Assembly: GCF_029223255.1 (NCBI RefSeq)
Contig: NZ_JARHUC010000001.1
Location: forward strand, 186,001-250,000
Direction of reading: 5' to 3'
DNA from: Albimonas marina
Lineage (GTDB): Bacteria; Pseudomonadota; Alphaproteobacteria; Rhodobacterales; Rhodobacteraceae
DNA length: 64,000 nt
Program-made: the position numbers and the translations under genes
Part shown: piece by piece, positions 49,803 to 57,841 of the stretch
How positions within the stretch are numbered: position 1 is the stretch's first letter
How the letters are laid out: the number at the start of each line of letters is the position of its first letter
Notes under the pieces: model-generated
The model's database searches: none
Told to the model about the DNA's origin: nothing
The model's input: only the letters and a program-made list of their open reading frames with translations

Positions 49803-50639
49803 ATGGCCGACGCTGCGATGATCGTGAAGCGCAAGAAGGTGGTGGGCGGCGACGGCCACCACGGCGGCGCGTGGAAGGTGGCCTACGCGGATTTCGTGAC
49901 CGCGATGATGGCGTTCTTCCTGCTGATGTGGCTGCTGAACGCCACGACCGAGGAGCAACGCGCGGGCCTGGCGGAATATTTCGACCCCCGCGTGCCGATC
50001 GCCAAGATCTCGGGCGGCGGCACCGGCGCCTTCGGGGGTGATTCGATGTTCTCCGAGAGCACGATGTCCCAGAACGGCACGGGCGCCTCGGCCCAGAACC
50101 CGATGCAGAACGAGCAGTCGAAGGGCGACACCGGCACCCTGAGCCGCAAGGGCGACGAGGGCTCGGCCCAGGAGCTGACCGAGCTCGACAACCTGTTCCG
50201 CGGCATGACCGGCGAGAGCGAGGCCGCCGACGAGCTGCTGCAGCACATCAAGACCCGCGTCACCGACGAGGGGCTGGTGATCGAGCTGTTCGACGTGGAC
50301 GGCAAGCCGCTGTTCCGCTCGGGCTCGGCCGAGCCGACGCCGCAGATGACGGCTCTGCTGGAGATGGTGGGCGGGGTGGCGCGCCTGGTGACCAACCGCA
50401 TCGCGATCACCGGCCACACCGACGCCAGCCCCTTCGCCGCCGACGCTCCCTACGGCAACTGGGAGCTGTCGACCGACCGCGCCCAGGTCACCCGCCGGGC
50501 GCTGGGGGAAGCCGGGGTCGAGGTCGCGCGCATGGCCCGCGTCACCGGCAAGGCCGACACCGAGCCGGCGCCGAACGCCGCCCTCGACGATCCGCGCAAC
50601 CGCCGGGTGCAGATCACCCTGCTGCGCAACGGCAGCTGA
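49803..50639 (+). CDS. motB: Flagellar stator protein MotB
   Basis: 278-residue stator subunit. A cytoplasmic basic N-terminus (VKRKKVVGGDGHHGG) precedes the single TM (AYADFVTAMMAFFLLMWLL) with the proton-carrying Asp30. A plug/linker and an OmpA-type peptidoglycan-binding domain follow (ITGHTDASPF ... NWELSTDRAQVTRRAL ... DPRNRRVQI). ATG 49803 follows GGGAGCGAGG; an ATG at 49785 adds six residues. motA is not in the window. Confidence 0.96.
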   Translation: MADAAMIVKRKKVVGGDGHHGGAWKVAYADFVTAMMAFFLLMWLLNATTEEQRAGLAEYFDPRVPIAKISGGGTGAFGGDSMFSESTMSQNGTGASAQNPMQNEQSKGDTGTLSRKGDEGSAQELTELDNLFRGMTGESEAADELLQHIKTRVTDEGLVIELFDVDGKPLFRSGSAEPTPQMTALLEMVGGVARLVTNRIAITGHTDASPFAADAPYGNWELSTDRAQVTRRALGEAGVEVARMARVTGKADTEPAPNAALDDPRNRRVQITLLRNGS

Positions 50640-50678
50640 GGTCAGGCCCCGTCCGGCGGGCCGCGTCCCGCCGCCGCC

Positions 50679-50713
50679 ACGGGCCCCGGATCGCTTCCGG
50701 GGCCCGTTTCGCG
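50679..50713 (+). terminator. Intrinsic terminator of motB
   Basis: A perfect 11-bp stem (50679-50689 with 50697-50707), 7-base loop, then TTTCGCGTT. It begins 40 bases after the motB stop. Confidence 0.65.
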
Positions 50714-50810
50714 TTCGGGGACGGCCCCGCCCGGGTCGGGCGAGCGGGGCGAGAGCGGCCCCGCGGCCCGCGCCTCGCCCGGCGGAGAAGCGCCGGGACC
50801 GCGCGTCCCC

Positions 50811-50838
50811 TTGCGCGGGCCGGCCCGTCGGCTACCAC
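50811..50838 (+). promoter_or_regulatory. Candidate ivd promoter
   Basis: TTGCGC (50811-50816), a 16-base spacer and TACCAC (50833-50838), 66 bases before the ivd ATG. Confidence 0.35.
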
Positions 50839-50903
50839 TTGGCGCCGGGAGCGTCGCGCGGATCCCTCGCGCCGCCCCGGAACCGGCCAAGGGAGGACGC
50901 GCC

Positions 50904-52067
50904 ATGTTCCACGCCACCCTCAAGTTCCCGCTCGGCGAGGACATCGAGGCGATCCGCGACGCCGCGCATCGCTGGGCGCAGGAGCGGGTGAAGCCGATCG
51001 CCGGGGAGATCGACGCCTCGAACGCCTTCCCCATGCACCTGTGGAAGGAAATGGGCGACCTCGGCCTGCTGGGCATCACCGTGCCGGAGGAGTTCGGGGG
51101 CCTGGGCATGGGCTACCTCGCCCATTGCATCGCGGTCGAGGAGGTGGCCCGCGCCTCCGCCTCGGTCAGCCTCAGCTACGGGGCGCACTCGAACCTCTGC
51201 GTCAACCAGATCAAGCTCAACGGATCGCAGGAGCAGAAGGAAAAATACCTGCCCAAGCTGGTCTCGGGCGAGCATGTCGGCGCGCTGGCGATGTCGGAGG
51301 CGACGGCGGGCTCGGACGTCGTGTCGATGAAGCTGCGGGCGGTGAAGAAGAACGACCGCTACGTGCTGAACGGGACGAAATACTGGATCACCAACGGCCC
51401 GGACGCCGACGTGCTGGTGGTCTACGCCAAGACCGACCCCGACGCCGGCGCCCGCGGGATGACGGCGTTCCTGATCGAGAAGGAGATGACCGGCTTCTCG
51501 ACCTCCCCGCATTTCGACAAGCTCGGTATGCGCGGCTCCAACACCGGCGAGCTGATCTTCGAGGACGTCGAGGTCCCCTTCGAGAACGTGCTGCGCGAGG
51601 AGGGCAAGGGCGTCAACGTGCTGATGTCCGGGCTGGATTACGAGCGCGTGGTGCTGTCGGGCATCGGCACCGGGCTGATGCACGCGATGCTGGACGAGGT
51701 GGTCCCCTACCTCCACGAGCGCCAGCAGTTCGGCAGGCCGATCGGCGAGAACCAGCTGATGCAGGCGAAGCTGGCGGACATGTACACGGCGATGAACACC
51801 GCCCGCGCCTACCTCTACGCCGTCGCCGCGGCCTGCGACCGGGGCGAGGTCACCCGCCAGGATGCGGCCGCCTGCGTGCTCTACTGCTCCGAGGTCGCGA
51901 TGCAGCAGGCGGTGCAGGCGGTGCAGGCCTTCGGCGGGGCCGGCTACCTCTCCGACAGCCCGGTGGCGCGGATCTTCCGGGACGCCAAGCTGATGGAGAT
52001 CGGGGCCGGCACCTCCGAGATCCGGCGGATGCTGTGCGGGCGGGAGCTGCTGAAGGCCACCGCCTGA
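50904..52067 (+). CDS. ivd: Isovaleryl-CoA dehydrogenase
   Basis: FAD enzyme of leucine degradation that oxidises isovaleryl-CoA to 3-methylcrotonyl-CoA. 387 residues. The catalytic glutamate is Glu247 in [11 protein letters not shown], the position characteristic of isovaleryl-CoA dehydrogenases. [13 protein letters not shown] and [11 protein letters not shown] contact FAD. The C-terminal [18 protein letters not shown] is conserved. ATG 50904 follows GGGAGG. Its product is the substrate of MccAB encoded downstream. Confidence 0.95.
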   Translation: MFHATLKFPLGEDIEAIRDAAHRWAQERVKPIAGEIDASNAFPMHLWKEMGDLGLLGITVPEEFGGLGMGYLAHCIAVEEVARASASVSLSYGAHSNLCVNQIKLNGSQEQKEKYLPKLVSGEHVGALAMSEATAGSDVVSMKLRAVKKNDRYVLNGTKYWITNGPDADVLVVYAKTDPDAGARGMTAFLIEKEMTGFSTSPHFDKLGMRGSNTGELIFEDVEVPFENVLREEGKGVNVLMSGLDYERVVLSGIGTGLMHAMLDEVVPYLHERQQFGRPIGENQLMQAKLADMYTAMNTARAYLYAVAAACDRGEVTRQDAAACVLYCSEVAMQQAVQAVQAFGGAGYLSDSPVARIFRDAKLMEIGAGTSEIRRMLCGRELLKATA

Positions 52068-52279
52068 GGCGTCCGGGCGGGGCCTCGCCTCCGCCTGGCG
52101 GGGGCGCGGCGCACCGACGCTCCAGCAGGGGGAAGGTTGCGCGCGGGGGTCGAAGCCTGCGTGCGGCGACCTAACTCGACGGGTGGAAGGGGGCGCGCCG
52201 CGGCGCATGCGAACCGGCCGGACCGGCAGGCTCCCCGCGCTCCGCCGCGCCCTCGCGACACGCCGCGAGAGGAGCCGAC

Positions 52280-53056
52280 ATGCCCTTCGACGAGACCCGA
52301 CCCGGAACGGCGAAACGCGCCGTCCTCCACCGCATGGTGATGCCCGACCACCTCTGCCCCTTCGGCCTGAAGTCCAAGGACCTGCTGGAGCGGAAGGGCT
52401 ACGAGGTCGAGGACCACCACCTGACCACCCGCGCCGAGGTGGACGCCTTCATGGAGAAGCACGGCGTGAAGACCACGCCGCAGACCTTCATCGGCGGCGA
52501 GCGGATCGGCGGCTATTCCGACCTGCGCGCCCATTTCGGCGACCCGCTGCCGGACGAGGACGACACCACCTACCGGCCCGTGATCGCGATCTTCGCGGTC
52601 TCGGCGCTGATGGCGCTGGCGGTGGGCTGGGCGATGGGCGACCTCGCCGCCGACCCGATCCGCACGCTGGAGCGCTTCGTGGCCGTCGCCATGTGCTTCC
52701 TGGGCGTGCAGAAGCTGCAGGACGTCGAGTCCTTCTCGACCATGTTCCTCAACTACGACCTGCTGGCCCGGCGCTGGGTGCGCTACGGCTACATCTACCC
52801 CTGGGTCGAGACCGGGGCCGGCGTGCTGATGCTGGCCGGCGCGCTGACCTGGCTGTCGGCGCCTGCGGCGCTGGTGATCGGGACCATCGGCGCGGTCTCG
52901 GTGTTCAAGGCGGTCTACGTCGACCGGCGGGAGCTGAAATGCGCCTGCGTGGGCGGCGGCTCGAACGTGCCGCTGGGGTTCGTCTCGCTGACCGAGAACC
53001 TGATGATGATGGCGATGGCGATCTGGATGCCGCTGCGCATGTGGATGGGGCTCTGA
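52280..53056 (+). CDS. Glutaredoxin-MauE/DoxX-like membrane fusion protein
   Basis: 258 residues. A cytosolic glutaredoxin domain (about 14-88) has Cys26 in LCPFG and the cis-proline loop KTTPQTFIGG with GGYSDL. A four-helix membrane domain follows (100-258) with the MauE-type paired cysteines Cys221 and Cys223 (LKCACVGG). The glutaredoxin is monothiol because Cys-Pro-Phe-Gly replaces CPYC. MauE-type proteins pass thiol electrons across the membrane for periplasmic cysteine-rich partners. Two six-cysteine exported proteins follow directly. ATG chosen after GAGAGGAG. Confidence 0.85.
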   Translation: MPFDETRPGTAKRAVLHRMVMPDHLCPFGLKSKDLLERKGYEVEDHHLTTRAEVDAFMEKHGVKTTPQTFIGGERIGGYSDLRAHFGDPLPDEDDTTYRPVIAIFAVSALMALAVGWAMGDLAADPIRTLERFVAVAMCFLGVQKLQDVESFSTMFLNYDLLARRWVRYGYIYPWVETGAGVLMLAGALTWLSAPAALVIGTIGAVSVFKAVYVDRRELKCACVGGGSNVPLGFVSLTENLMMMAMAIWMPLRMWMGL

Positions 53057-53131
53057 CCCCCGGCGCCGTTTCCATTGCGTAGACGATGACTCTGGGGCAT
53101 GGTGGTCATGTATATTAACGGAAGGGCCGCC

Positions 53132-53662
53132 ATGCCCCGCGCGACCGCGTACCCCGTCGCCATCCTCGTCGCCTGCCTGGCGATTCCTGCGCCCGCCCTG
53201 GCGCAGGACGAAGCGCCGTCCGTGGCCGAGATGCGCGCCCGGATCGAGGGCTGCCTCGCCCCCTCCCTCGTTCGCGAAACCGACGAAACGTGCATCGGCG
53301 CGGCGTCGACCGTCTGCATGAACCGTCCCGAGGGCCAGACCACCCGGGGGATGAGCGCCTGCCTCGGCGCCGAGACCGAGGCCTGGGACGCGATTCTCAA
53401 CGCGATGTGGCCCCGGGTGAAAGCCGCGGCCGAGCAGGCCGACGCCATCGAATCGCCGCAGGAGATGGGCCTCCCCTCCCGCGCGCAGGCGCTTCTGGAC
53501 GCCCAGCGCGCCTGGATCGCCTTTCGCGACGCCGAATGCCTGCACGCCTACGCCATGGGCGGAAGCGGCACGATCCGAACGCTTTACGGCGCGTCCTGCC
53601 AGCTCGAGCAGACGGCCGGGCGGGTGCTGGACTTCCGCCAGTGGCTGCGCGCCCCGCCCTGA
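53132..53662 (+). CDS. Exported LprI-like (DUF1311) six-cysteine protein, copy 1
   Basis: 176 residues with an N-terminal export signal (hydrophobic core VAILVACLAIPAPALA; cleavage probably after ALA at 24). LVAC also matches a lipobox, so lipidation at Cys15 is possible. The mature part has six cysteines spaced like those of the next gene and the DUF1311 core (QRAWIAFRDAEC). LprI of Mycobacterium inhibits lysozyme, but most family members have no known role. ATG 53132 follows GGAAGGG; an ATG at 53099 is less likely. Confidence 0.82.
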   Translation: MPRATAYPVAILVACLAIPAPALAQDEAPSVAEMRARIEGCLAPSLVRETDETCIGAASTVCMNRPEGQTTRGMSACLGAETEAWDAILNAMWPRVKAAAEQADAIESPQEMGLPSRAQALLDAQRAWIAFRDAECLHAYAMGGSGTIRTLYGASCQLEQTAGRVLDFRQWLRAPP

Positions 53663-53799
53663 GCCTTCGGGGCCGGCGGCGTCGCGGAGGCCGCCATCTT
53701 GCCGCCCCATCGGCGTCGATCCCTCGCCGCCGCTCCGCAAAAACCTGTTCCGCGTCCCCCTTGGCGCCTCGCCCGCGCCGCGTCACAAAGGAGCCCGCC

Positions 53800-54345
53800 A
53801 TGACCCGAGCGCCGCTTCACCTCCTGTCGATCACCGTCGCCGCCCTGGCGGCGCTGACCACGTGGTCCGCTCCGGCGCCCGCCGCGGCGGACGAGCTGGA
53901 TGACGCCCGCTTCCTGACCCAGTGCGTCGAGACGAACCTGAAGTCCGGCACCGCCCGGGCCGAATCGATTTGCCTGGGCCTGATCGCCCTGCCCTGCACC
54001 GACGCCGGCCCCTCGGGCGACGACGCGCTGGCGCAGGAGAAGCACGAGACCGCCTGCCTGAAGCGCGAGCACGCCGCCTGGCAGGTGGCGATGGACGAAT
54101 GGTGGCCCGACCTGCTGGCCGCCGCCGTCACGCTCGACGCCCGCGACGACCGCCAGTCGGCCTCGGCCGACGCCCTGCGCCAGGCGCAGCGGTCGTGGGA
54201 ATCCTTCGCCGAGGCCGAGTGCGGCTATGCCGCCGCCCTGTGGGGCCGGTCCACCTACCGCGACGTCTCGCGCGCCGACTGCGAGATGCGCACGCTCGCG
54301 CGCCGCGCCATCCAGCTGCGCGCCCAGACCGGATTGGATAGCTGA
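53800..54345 (+). CDS. Exported LprI-like (DUF1311) six-cysteine protein, copy 2
   Basis: 181 residues. The signal peptide (about 1-30) ends APAAA-DE. The mature part again has six cysteines (TQCVE, SICLG, LPCTD, TACLK, AECGY, ADCEM) in register with copy 1, and the core QRSWESFAEAECGYAA. A strong AAAGGAG site precedes the ATG at 53800. The stop codon directly abuts the mccB ATG, so it is probably co-transcribed with the leucine genes. Tandem paralog of the preceding gene. Confidence 0.82.
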   Translation: MTRAPLHLLSITVAALAALTTWSAPAPAAADELDDARFLTQCVETNLKSGTARAESICLGLIALPCTDAGPSGDDALAQEKHETACLKREHAAWQVAMDEWWPDLLAAAVTLDARDDRQSASADALRQAQRSWESFAEAECGYAAALWGRSTYRDVSRADCEMRTLARRAIQLRAQTGLDS

Positions 54346-55956
54346 ATGACGGTTCTCGCCTCCGCACTCTCCCCGGCCTCGGAAGAGGCGAAGGCGAACC
54401 GCGCCGCGCATGAAGCGGCGATCGACCTGGTGAAATCGGCCGCGCAGGCGGCCATCGCGGGCGGCGGCGACGTCGCCCGCAAGCGTCACGAAAGCCGCGG
54501 CAAGATGCTGCCGCGCGACCGCGTGTCGGGCCTGCTGGACCCCGGCGCCCCGTTCCTCGAGGTCGGGATGACGGCGGCGCACGAGATGTACGACGGCGCC
54601 TCGCCCTGCGCCGGCATCATCACCGGCGTCGGCCGGGTCGAGGGGCGCGAGGTCATGGTGGTGTGCAACGACGCCACCGTGAAGGGCGGCACCTACTACC
54701 CGATGACGGTCAAGAAGCACCTGCGCGCCCAGGAGATCGCCGAGCAGAACAACCTGCCCTGCGTCTACCTGGTCGACTCGGGCGGCGCGAACCTGCCCCA
54801 GCAGGACGAGGTGTTCCCCGACCGCGACCACTTCGGCCGCATCTTCTACAACCAGGCCAACATGAGCGCGAAGGGCATCCCCCAGATCGCCGCCGTGCTC
54901 GGCTCCTGCACCGCGGGCGGCGCCTACGTCCCCGCGATGTCGGACGAAACCATCATCGTGCGCGAGCAGGGGACGATCTTCCTCGCAGGCCCCCCGCTGG
55001 TGAAGGCCGCCACCGGCGAGGTCGTCACCGCCGAGGAGCTGGGCGGCGGCGACCTGCACACGCGCCTGTCGGGCGTGGCCGACCACCTGGCCGAGAGCGA
55101 CGCCCACGCGCTGGCCCTCGCCCGGCGGATCGTGGCGAACCTCAACCGCCCCAAGCATCCGACCGTCGAGCTGCGCACGCCCGAGCCGCCCGCCTACGAC
55201 CCCGAGGAGATCCTCGATGTCGTGCCCACCGACTGGAAGCGGCCCTGGGACGTGCGCGAGCTGATCGCGCGGGTGGTCGACGGCTCGCGCTTCGACGAGT
55301 TCAAGGCGCGCTTCGGAACCTCGCTGGTCACCGGCTTCGCGCATCTCGAGGGGATCCCGGTCGGCATCGTGGCCAACAACGGCATCCTGTTCTCGGACTC
55401 CGCCGCCAAGGGCGCGCATTTCGTCGAGCTCTGCTCCCAGCGCCGCATCCCGCTGGTGTTCCTGCAGAACATCACCGGCTTCATGGTCGGCCAGAAATAC
55501 GAGGCCGAGGGCATCGCCCGCCACGGCGCCAAGCTGGTGACCGCGGTCTCGACCACGCAGGTCCCGAAGGTGACGATGATCGTGGGCGGCAGCTTCGGCG
55601 CCGGCAACTACGGCATGTGCGGGCGCGCCTACTCGCCCCGCTTCATGTGGAGCTGGCCGTCCTCGCGCATCTGCGTGATGGGCGGAGAGCAGGCCGCCGG
55701 CGTGCTCGCCACCGTCCGGCGCGAGGGGATCGAGCGCAAGGGCGGGACCTGGTCGGCCGAGGAGGAGGCGGAGTTCAAGCGCCCCACGCTCGAGCAGTTC
55801 GACCGCCAGAGCCACGCGCTCTACGCCTCCGCCCGCCTGTGGGACGACGGGATCGTCGACCCCCGCCAGACCCGCCGGACGCTGGCCCTGTCGCTGTCCG
55901 CGGCGCTGAACGCCCCGATCCCCGAGGCTCCGCGCCTCGGCGTCTTCCGCATGTGA
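54346..55956 (+). CDS. mccB: Methylcrotonyl-CoA carboxylase beta (carboxyltransferase) subunit
   Basis: Transfers CO2 from carboxybiotin to 3-methylcrotonyl-CoA in leucine degradation. 536 residues. Crotonase-like N- and C-halves. Motifs [30 protein letters not shown] and [21 protein letters not shown] are specific to MccB-type rather than propionyl-CoA subunits. Works with mccA encoded 1.9 kb downstream; two genes intervene. Confidence 0.96.
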   Translation: MTVLASALSPASEEAKANRAAHEAAIDLVKSAAQAAIAGGGDVARKRHESRGKMLPRDRVSGLLDPGAPFLEVGMTAAHEMYDGASPCAGIITGVGRVEGREVMVVCNDATVKGGTYYPMTVKKHLRAQEIAEQNNLPCVYLVDSGGANLPQQDEVFPDRDHFGRIFYNQANMSAKGIPQIAAVLGSCTAGGAYVPAMSDETIIVREQGTIFLAGPPLVKAATGEVVTAEELGGGDLHTRLSGVADHLAESDAHALALARRIVANLNRPKHPTVELRTPEPPAYDPEEILDVVPTDWKRPWDVRELIARVVDGSRFDEFKARFGTSLVTGFAHLEGIPVGIVANNGILFSDSAAKGAHFVELCSQRRIPLVFLQNITGFMVGQKYEAEGIARHGAKLVTAVSTTQVPKVTMIVGGSFGAGNYGMCGRAYSPRFMWSWPSSRICVMGGEQAAGVLATVRREGIERKGGTWSAEEEAEFKRPTLEQFDRQSHALYASARLWDDGIVDPRQTRRTLALSLSAALNAPIPEAPRLGVFRM

Positions 55957-55973
55957 TCGCAGGGGAGGGCGCG

Positions 55974-56945
55974 ATGCTCCGCACCCGCCTGACCGAGGCG
56001 TTCGGCCTCCGCCACCCGGTCGTCTCCGCCCCCATGGCGCTGGCCGCGGGCGGCCGGCTGGCCGCCGCCGTCTCCCGCGCAGGGGGCCTGGGCATGATCG
56101 GCGGCGGCTACGCCGACCCCGAATGGACCGCGCGCGAATACGCCGAGGCCGGGAACGAGGGCGTGGGCTGCGGCTTCATCACCTGGAGCCTCGCGCAGAA
56201 CCCGCAGGCGCTGGAGATCGCCCTCGCCCGTGCGCCGCGGGCGCTGTTCCTCTCCTTCGGCGATCCCGCGCTCTTCGCCCCGCAGATCCACGCCGCCGGC
56301 GTGCCGCTGATCTGCCAGGTGCAGACGCTGGCGGACGCGAAGGCCGCGCTCGACGCGGGCGCGGCGATGCTGGTGGCCCAGGGCGCCGAGGCCGGCGGCC
56401 ATGGCGAGCGGCGGGCCACGATGACCCTGGTTCCGGAGGTCGCCGACCTCCTCGCCGCCCGCGCGCCCGAGGTGCTGCTCTGCGCCGCCGGCGGGATCGC
56501 GGACGGCCGGGGCCTCGCCGCGGCGCTGTCGCTGGGCGCGGACGGCGCGGTGATCGGCACCCGCTTCTGGGCGTCCGAGGAAAGCCTCGCCGCCCCGGGC
56601 CTGAAGCAGGCCGCCCTCGCCGCCACCGGCGACGATACCCTGCGCACCAAGACGGTCGACGTGGTGCGCGGCAAGGACTGGCCCGCGCGCTTCGACATCC
56701 GGGTGATGAGGAACGCCTTCACCGACCGCTGGCACGACGACCTTGCGGGCCTGAAGGCCGTCGCCCCGGCGGAGGCCGAGACCTGGGGCCAGGCCGCCGC
56801 GGCCGGCGACGCGACCCGCGCCAACCCCATCGTCGGCGAGGCGACCGGCCTCCTCCACGACCTCCCCCCCGCCGCCGAGATCCTCGAGCGGCTGATCGCC
56901 GAGACCGAAGCCGTTCTCGCCCGCACGGCCGCGCTCAGGGCCTGA
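55974..56945 (+). CDS. Nitronate monooxygenase family (NPD) flavoprotein
   Basis: 323-residue TIM-barrel FMN protein. The start VVSAPMALAAGGRLAAAVSRAGGLGMIGGGY is the family signature. QGAEAGGHG holds the expected catalytic-site His, and AAGGIADGRGLAAALSLGADGAVIGTRF binds the FMN phosphate. Oxidises alkyl nitronates such as propionate-3-nitronate, or may act as an enoyl reductase-like enzyme. ATG 55974 has AGGGGAGGG; a GTG at 55953 would overlap the mccB stop. Co-oriented, 17 bases after mccB. Confidence 0.88.
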   Translation: MLRTRLTEAFGLRHPVVSAPMALAAGGRLAAAVSRAGGLGMIGGGYADPEWTAREYAEAGNEGVGCGFITWSLAQNPQALEIALARAPRALFLSFGDPALFAPQIHAAGVPLICQVQTLADAKAALDAGAAMLVAQGAEAGGHGERRATMTLVPEVADLLAARAPEVLLCAAGGIADGRGLAAALSLGADGAVIGTRFWASEESLAAPGLKQAALAATGDDTLRTKTVDVVRGKDWPARFDIRVMRNAFTDRWHDDLAGLKAVAPAEAETWGQAAAAGDATRANPIVGEATGLLHDLPPAAEILERLIAETEAVLARTAALRA

Positions 56946-57181
56946 GGCGCCCGGTGAGCTGGCGGCGACCGCCGGGGTCCGCCGATCGCTCCGTGGGTCG
57001 CGTCGCCGTTCACGACCTCCCGGTCCGCGATGCGAATGGCTGATTGCACCCGTGAGACGGCGTCGGGCTGCGCACGCCGCCTCACGTCCCCGGCGCCGCC
57101 GGTTGCGCGCGGCGCGGTCCGGGCCGATGCTCCATCGCGGCGGCGCGTCCGCGCCGGTCCGATCCCACGGGAGACCCCCTG

Positions 57182-57718
57182 ATGACCTCCGCCCCCCGGC
57201 CGCCGCATCCCGGCGCCCCCTTCCCCGACATCTCCGTGCCGAAGCTCGGCGGCGGGGAGCTGGCGCTCGGCAAGCCCGAACGCGCCGGCGACTGGCGACT
57301 GCTGGTCGTCTACCGCGGCAAGCATTGCCCGCTCTGCCACCGCTATCTCGCCGGCCTGCAGGAGCTGGCGGCGCGGGCGGAGGAGATCGGCGTCGCCCTC
57401 GCCGCCGTCTCCGGCGACCCCGAGCCCAAGGCCCGCGCCTTCGTCGACGAGACCGGGGTGACCTTCCCCGTGGGCTACGACCTGAGCCTCGAGCAGATGC
57501 AGGCGCTGGGGCTCTACGTCTCCGACCCCCGCTCCCCGCAGGAGACGGACCGGCCGTTCCCCGAGCCCGCCGTCTTCGTGGTCAACGGCGACGGGGCGGT
57601 GCAGATCCTCGACCTCTCCAACGCGCCCTTCGCGCGGCCCGACCTCGCGGCCCTGCTGAACGGCATCGCGTTCGTGCGGGAGAAGGACTACCCGATCCGC
57701 GGCCGTCGCCTGCCCTGA
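57182..57718 (+). CDS. Peroxiredoxin-like (AhpC/TSA) family protein with CxxC
   Basis: 178-residue thioredoxin-fold protein. The active-site region is VVYRGKHCPLCHRYL with Cys49 and Cys52. The cysteine spacing is a CxxC rather than the single peroxidatic Cys of PXXXTXXC peroxiredoxins, so it may be a thiol reductase or atypical peroxidase. No signal peptide. Preceded by a 236-base gap without features. Lies between the nitronate monooxygenase and mccA. Confidence 0.8.
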   Translation: MTSAPRPPHPGAPFPDISVPKLGGGELALGKPERAGDWRLLVVYRGKHCPLCHRYLAGLQELAARAEEIGVALAAVSGDPEPKARAFVDETGVTFPVGYDLSLEQMQALGLYVSDPRSPQETDRPFPEPAVFVVNGDGAVQILDLSNAPFARPDLAALLNGIAFVREKDYPIRGRRLP

Positions 57719-57753
57719 GGGGCGGGGCGGGCGCCCTCGTCCGGGCGGCGGCC

Positions 57754-57782
57754 TTGCACCGTGCCGCGCGCCCGGCGATACC
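57754..57782 (+). promoter_or_regulatory. Candidate mccA promoter
   Basis: TTGCAC (57754-57759), a 17-base spacer and GATACC (57777-57782), 60 bases before the mccA ATG. Confidence 0.35.
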
Positions 57783-57841
57783 TTTCGGCGGGCCGCGCCA
57801 GACGGCCCCCGGCGGGAGGCCGGAACCGGGAGGACGAGGCC

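Noticed and set aside
32761-50639. Horizontal island or mobile origin for the motility block
   Set aside because: GC content and codon use look like the flanks, and no integrase, transposase or tRNA boundary is visible.
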